DNA of 64,000 nt. Origin: Brotaphodocola faecis. Lineage in GTDB: Bacteria > Bacillota > Clostridia > Lachnospirales > Lachnospiraceae. Positions 61,331 through 64,000 of this stretch are shown one piece after another (position 1 is the stretch's first letter; every line of letters starts with the position of its first letter). The notes beneath the pieces were generated by a model, which did not search any database, had not been told where the DNA came from, and worked only from the letters and a program-made list of their open reading frames with translations. Where the stretch lies: positions 31,366 through 95,365 of the forward strand of contig NZ_JBBMFJ010000010.1 in the NCBI RefSeq assembly GCF_040096075.1, read 5' to 3'. Made by a program: the position numbers and the translations under genes.

Positions 61331-61360
61331 ATCATATATCAAAAGCATTCACTCTGTCAA
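61331..61360 (-). promoter_or_regulatory. Promoter of the manganese-riboswitch operon
   Basis: Minus strand -35 TTGACA (61355-61360), 18-base spacer, -10 TATGAT (61331-61336), eight bases before the aptamer. Confidence 0.8.
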
Positions 61361-61424
61361 GCCCTTAACCAGAAATTGCCTGGTCGATCGTAACAGTTCA
61401 GCCATGCCCATTTTGGCTTTCATA

Positions 61425-61500
61425 CCGATATCGAATTCATTTCCAAATCTAAGATGCGGAATATAATAAAAAGCACCAAAGAAATCAAATCAACTGCCAC
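61425..61500. repeat. 76-bp direct repeat, right copy
   Basis: Same orientation as 57296-57371 with three mismatches. It lies between the operon promoter and the MerR gene; on its own it encodes nothing complete. Confidence 0.95.
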
Positions 61501-61575
61501 ATGATAAAATATAGCACATATCGCTACGAAATTGAAAAGTCGCTCCAGCCTGATAAATAAAGGCTTTAGATTGTG

Positions 61576-62391
61576 TTATGACATAATGCGGACCGCGATT
61601 TCCGTCACATACTCTTCCGCACTTGTCACCGCAAGCTGATCCACCATATCGCGCTCCAGATACACCGTATCTGTCTGGATCTCATGTTTCTTCCGGTAAT
61701 CTTCCATGCGCTCATAGGCTTCCCCGATGTTCTTCCAGTGTCCCACATGAAATCCCGTCAGGTAATCGCCCTCCGGCATGATCCGGTATTCCATGTGCTG
61801 TGGTTTCTGCTCCAGAAGAAGAAGGACATTGTCATAGGCATTGTAAATCTGCCTGGACAGATTTTTTCCGTACTGCAGATATGCCACCTCATAATCATTG
61901 CGCTGTTCCGCATGTTTAAAATCCAGAATCAGCCGGTTGGTTTTTTCCATATAATCCTTCTCCGATGTTCCGTCAATCTGGCGGATCAGATAATACCGCT
62001 CCGGAAAATGATGGATCCCGATTTCCGAAAAATCCTGCTGCATGACCATGCTGATCTTTTTCCGCCGCTGCCGGATCCACCCCCGCATCGTTTTTAACCG
62101 GGTAAGTTCCTGCTCAATCTGCTGTTCCCGTTCTGTAAAGATCCGAAGCAGTTCTTTGGGACTGCGCACCTGCAGAAACTGCCGGATTTCCTTCAGCGGC
62201 ATGCCCAGATCCCGGAGCATCAGAATGGTTTCCAGTGTCTCCAGCTGATAGAGGGAATACATGCGGTAGCCATTCTCCGCCACATATTCCGGGGAAAACA
62301 GGCCAATGTCATCGTAATGAAATAAGGTGTGTTTGGAGACGCCCATCAGCGCGGCAAATTCTCCTGTGGTCATATACAAATTACGGTCCAT
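61576..62391 (-). CDS. MerR-family regulator with effector-binding domain
   Basis: A 271-residue regulator. The MerR domain (TTGEFAALMGVSKHTLFHYD, DIGLFSPEYV, NGYRMYSLYQLE) is at residues about 8-60, followed by a dimer helix (EREQQIEQELTRLKTM) and a C-terminal ligand domain of the GyrI/BmrR style. GGGGGAACGC precedes the start at 62391. It is divergent from a MATE pump gene whose promoter has the MerR 19-base spacer, so it probably controls that pump. Ligand unknown. Confidence 0.9.
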   Translation of the reverse strand: MDRNLYMTTGEFAALMGVSKHTLFHYDDIGLFSPEYVAENGYRMYSLYQLETLETILMLRDLGMPLKEIRQFLQVRSPKELLRIFTEREQQIEQELTRLKTMRGWIRQRRKKISMVMQQDFSEIGIHHFPERYYLIRQIDGTSEKDYMEKTNRLILDFKHAEQRNDYEVAYLQYGKNLSRQIYNAYDNVLLLLEQKPQHMEYRIMPEGDYLTGFHVGHWKNIGEAYERMEDYRKKHEIQTDTVYLERDMVDQLAVTSAEEYVTEIAVRIMS

Positions 62392-62499
62392 ATGCGTTCC
62401 CCCTTCGCTCTGTCCTGACTTTTTACGAACTCTCGCTGCTATTACATTGTGCAAACAGTAACGGACTCTCCATTATTGTAAAAAATATATCCAAACTTC

Positions 62500-62530
62500 T
62501 TGACTATCGGGTAACCCTATGGTTTATTCT
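62500..62530 (+). promoter_or_regulatory. MerR-type promoter of the second MATE gene
   Basis: -35 TTGACT (62500-62505), 19-base spacer, -10 TATTCT (62525-62530). The spacer contains a dyad with arms AT-N-GGGT and ACCC-N-AT (centred near 62511). Both features are typical of MerR-activated promoters. Confidence 0.8.
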
Positions 62531-62587
62531 CTCAAAGGTCATAAAATTTTTCAAGTTATTTTCCATTTTTATAAGGAGTTTTTGATT

Positions 62588-63925
62588 ATGAGTACATCCA
62601 TCAGTCAGCATTTCTCCCCATGGAGTCTGCTGAAATTCGCATTTCCTTCTATTATTATGATGATGTTCATGTCCCTCTACACCATTGTGGACGGCATCTT
62701 CATCTCCCGTTTTATTGGCAGCAATGCCCTGTCTTCCTTAAACATCGTCTACCCGGTAGCCAGCGTGGTCATTGCCATAGGCACCATGCTGGCCACTGGC
62801 GGCAACGCAGTCATCAGCCGGTATCTGGGCGAGGGCAAACAGCAGCTGGCCAAAGAATGTCTCTCTCTGTTTACTCTGGCCGGATTTCTGTTAAGCCTGC
62901 TGACGTCCATCCTGGCCCATCTGTTCCCGGATTTCATCAGCCGCGCGCTCGGTGCCAACGATCTGCTGTTAGCAGACTGCCGCACCTACCTTACCGTCCT
63001 CATGACCTTCGCCCCGGCCTGCATGCTCCAGACCCTGTTCCAGTCCTACCTGGTAACCGCCGGAGCCCCGCACCTTGGGCTGTTTCTCACCATGATTGCC
63101 GGTGTCATCAACGCGGGGATGGACTATGCGCTGATCGTGTATTGCAACCTTGGCATTGCCGGAGCCGCCCTGGCTACCGGACTGGGACAGATGGTCCCGG
63201 CCCTGGCCGGACTAGTCTTTTTCCTGAACCAGAAGCATACGCTTCATTTAACCCGCTTCACCATGCACACAAAAGAACTGATCCAGGCCTGCTACAACGG
63301 TTCCTCCGAGATGGTCAACCAGCTTTCCAACGCCGTAATCACCTTTTTGTTCAACATCATCCTGATGCGCCTGGCCGGACCAAACGGAGTAGCCGCCATC
63401 ACAATCCTGCTGTACGGACAGTTTCTGTTCAATGCCTTTTATCTGGGCTTTTCCATTGGCATCAGCCCGATTGCGGGATACCAGTACGGTGCCAGAAACC
63501 GCAAAGAGCTGAAAAGCATTTACCGGATTTCCTTCCTGTTCGTCAGCATCTCCTCTGTGATCATAGCCTTTGCTGCGGTCTACCTTTCTACCAGCATTGT
63601 AACCATCTTCACGGATGATCCGGGAACCTACGCACTGGCCGTGACCGGATTTGGAATCTTTGCCTATAACTTTTTATTCAGCGGTTTTAACATTGCCTCC
63701 TCCGGCTTTTTCACCGCCCTGTCCAACGGAAAAGTATCCGCCATCATCTCCTTTTGCCGCACCCTGCTCTTCACCGTGATCTCACTGCTGGTGCTGCCTC
63801 AATTCTTCGGCGTCAATGGAGCGTGGCTGGCCATTCCGGTGGCAGAATTTGTGACACTGCTGCTGTGCATCGGGATGCACAGGAAGTACTTCTATGTAGA
63901 GGGAAAGCAGAATTACTTTCATTAA
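62588..63925 (+). CDS. MATE-family efflux transporter
   Basis: A 445-residue, 12-segment MATE protein. SPWSLLKFAFPSIIMMMFMS at the N-terminus and GTMLATGGNAVISRYLGEGK near residue 67 are typical. The start at 62588 (MSTSISQHF) has AAGGAG upstream; the longer frame from 62519 crosses the promoter. It is divergent from a MerR gene, unlike the 42.8-kb pair where the two are in tandem. The two pumps differ enough that a recent duplication is unlikely. Confidence 0.93.
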   Translation: MSTSISQHFSPWSLLKFAFPSIIMMMFMSLYTIVDGIFISRFIGSNALSSLNIVYPVASVVIAIGTMLATGGNAVISRYLGEGKQQLAKECLSLFTLAGFLLSLLTSILAHLFPDFISRALGANDLLLADCRTYLTVLMTFAPACMLQTLFQSYLVTAGAPHLGLFLTMIAGVINAGMDYALIVYCNLGIAGAALATGLGQMVPALAGLVFFLNQKHTLHLTRFTMHTKELIQACYNGSSEMVNQLSNAVITFLFNIILMRLAGPNGVAAITILLYGQFLFNAFYLGFSIGISPIAGYQYGARNRKELKSIYRISFLFVSISSVIIAFAAVYLSTSIVTIFTDDPGTYALAVTGFGIFAYNFLFSGFNIASSGFFTALSNGKVSAIISFCRTLLFTVISLLVLPQFFGVNGAWLAIPVAEFVTLLLCIGMHRKYFYVEGKQNYFH

Positions 63926-63938
63926 TAGTATCGGAAAC

Positions 63939-63999
63939 AATCGGTCTCAGGCACAAAAAAGGTAGTGGCTTCCATTACCTACGCGCCTGCAGACCGATT
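63939..63999 (+). terminator. Terminator after the second MATE gene (at window edge)
   Basis: A long hairpin: AATCGGTCT-CAGGC pairs with GCCTG-C-AGACCGATT, and an inner GGTAGTGG / CCATTACC stem fills the loop. It is followed by T residues that run off the window, so the T-run cannot be judged. Confidence 0.65.
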
Positions 64000-64000
64000 T

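Noticed and set aside
42832..63925. The two plus-strand MATE genes as a recent duplication
   Set aside because: Their protein sequences differ from the first residues on, and their MerR partners are arranged differently.

Overview
The window looks like the chromosome of a gut-type Lachnospiraceae (Clostridia), close to the Enterocloster/Lachnoclostridium group. This rests on AGGAGG ribosome sites, clostridial gene neighbourhoods (molybdate/molybdopterin operon with XdhC, EFR1-family ferredoxin-flavodoxin, DUF4317, Ala/Thr/Glu-rich lipoprotein linkers, paired MATE pumps) and mixed GC content. The genus is an inference. No rRNA, tRNA, phage or complete insertion sequence was seen.

Layout. 1-3.8 kb: branched-chain amino acid genes (leuD-leuC, ilvN, ilvC) with a divergent LysR regulator. 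3.8-8.3 kb: an FMN hydroxy-acid dehydrogenase, a ZIP metal transporter, a MATE pump with an EFR1 protein, and a small TTG-start protein. 8.4-16.6 kb: a molybdenum block. A ModE-like repressor faces a minus-strand run of xdhC, molybdopterin-binding protein, moaC, moaA, MOSC-MogA fusion, modA, modB and modC; no molybdoenzyme lies in the window. 16.9-22.2 kb: an M20 amidohydrolase, glycogen phosphorylase, and an AlbA_2/HATPase protein with a 20-bp tandem duplication. 22.3-26.4 kb: a copper block (HMA protein, small membrane protein, copA, csoR). 26.5-33.1 kb: a 1201-residue NRPS-like A-T-C protein, then a LysR gene divergent from an AtuA-family/DUF4387 pair.

33.1-34.65 kb is a graveyard of defence or toxin-like modules: a collapsed DUF3791/DUF3990 cassette and the scar of a type II CRISPR-Cas locus. 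A tracrRNA gene still has a good promoter and terminator. It is followed by about 23 codons of cas9 joined to a piece of CRISPR repeat. 34.66-38.05 kb: a cobalamin-riboswitch-controlled btuFCD-type transporter. 38.2-42.6 kb: a 1470-residue surface protein with Shr/HID-like repeats and a possible DtxR-type operator. 42.75-45 kb and 61.6-63.9 kb: two MATE/MerR pairs, each with a 19-bp-spacer promoter. 45.1-55.6 kb: housekeeping genes, a twice-deleted AAA-ATPase pseudogene, a polar amino acid ABC transporter, a glutamine-amidotransferase-class hydrolase and membrane proteins. 55.7-57.2 kb: pdxST.

57.3-61.5 kb: a yybP-ykoY (manganese) riboswitch drives a P2-type ATPase and an AI-2E-family transporter. 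The whole cassette lies between two 76-bp direct repeats. A 133-bp element with 14-bp terminal inverted repeats sits at 22.7 kb, and its 27-bp end recurs at 18.2 and 46.1 kb. The most unusual parts are the CRISPR scar with its apparently intact tracrRNA gene, the direct-repeat-bounded manganese cassette, the frame-switching duplication, and the incomplete NRPS.
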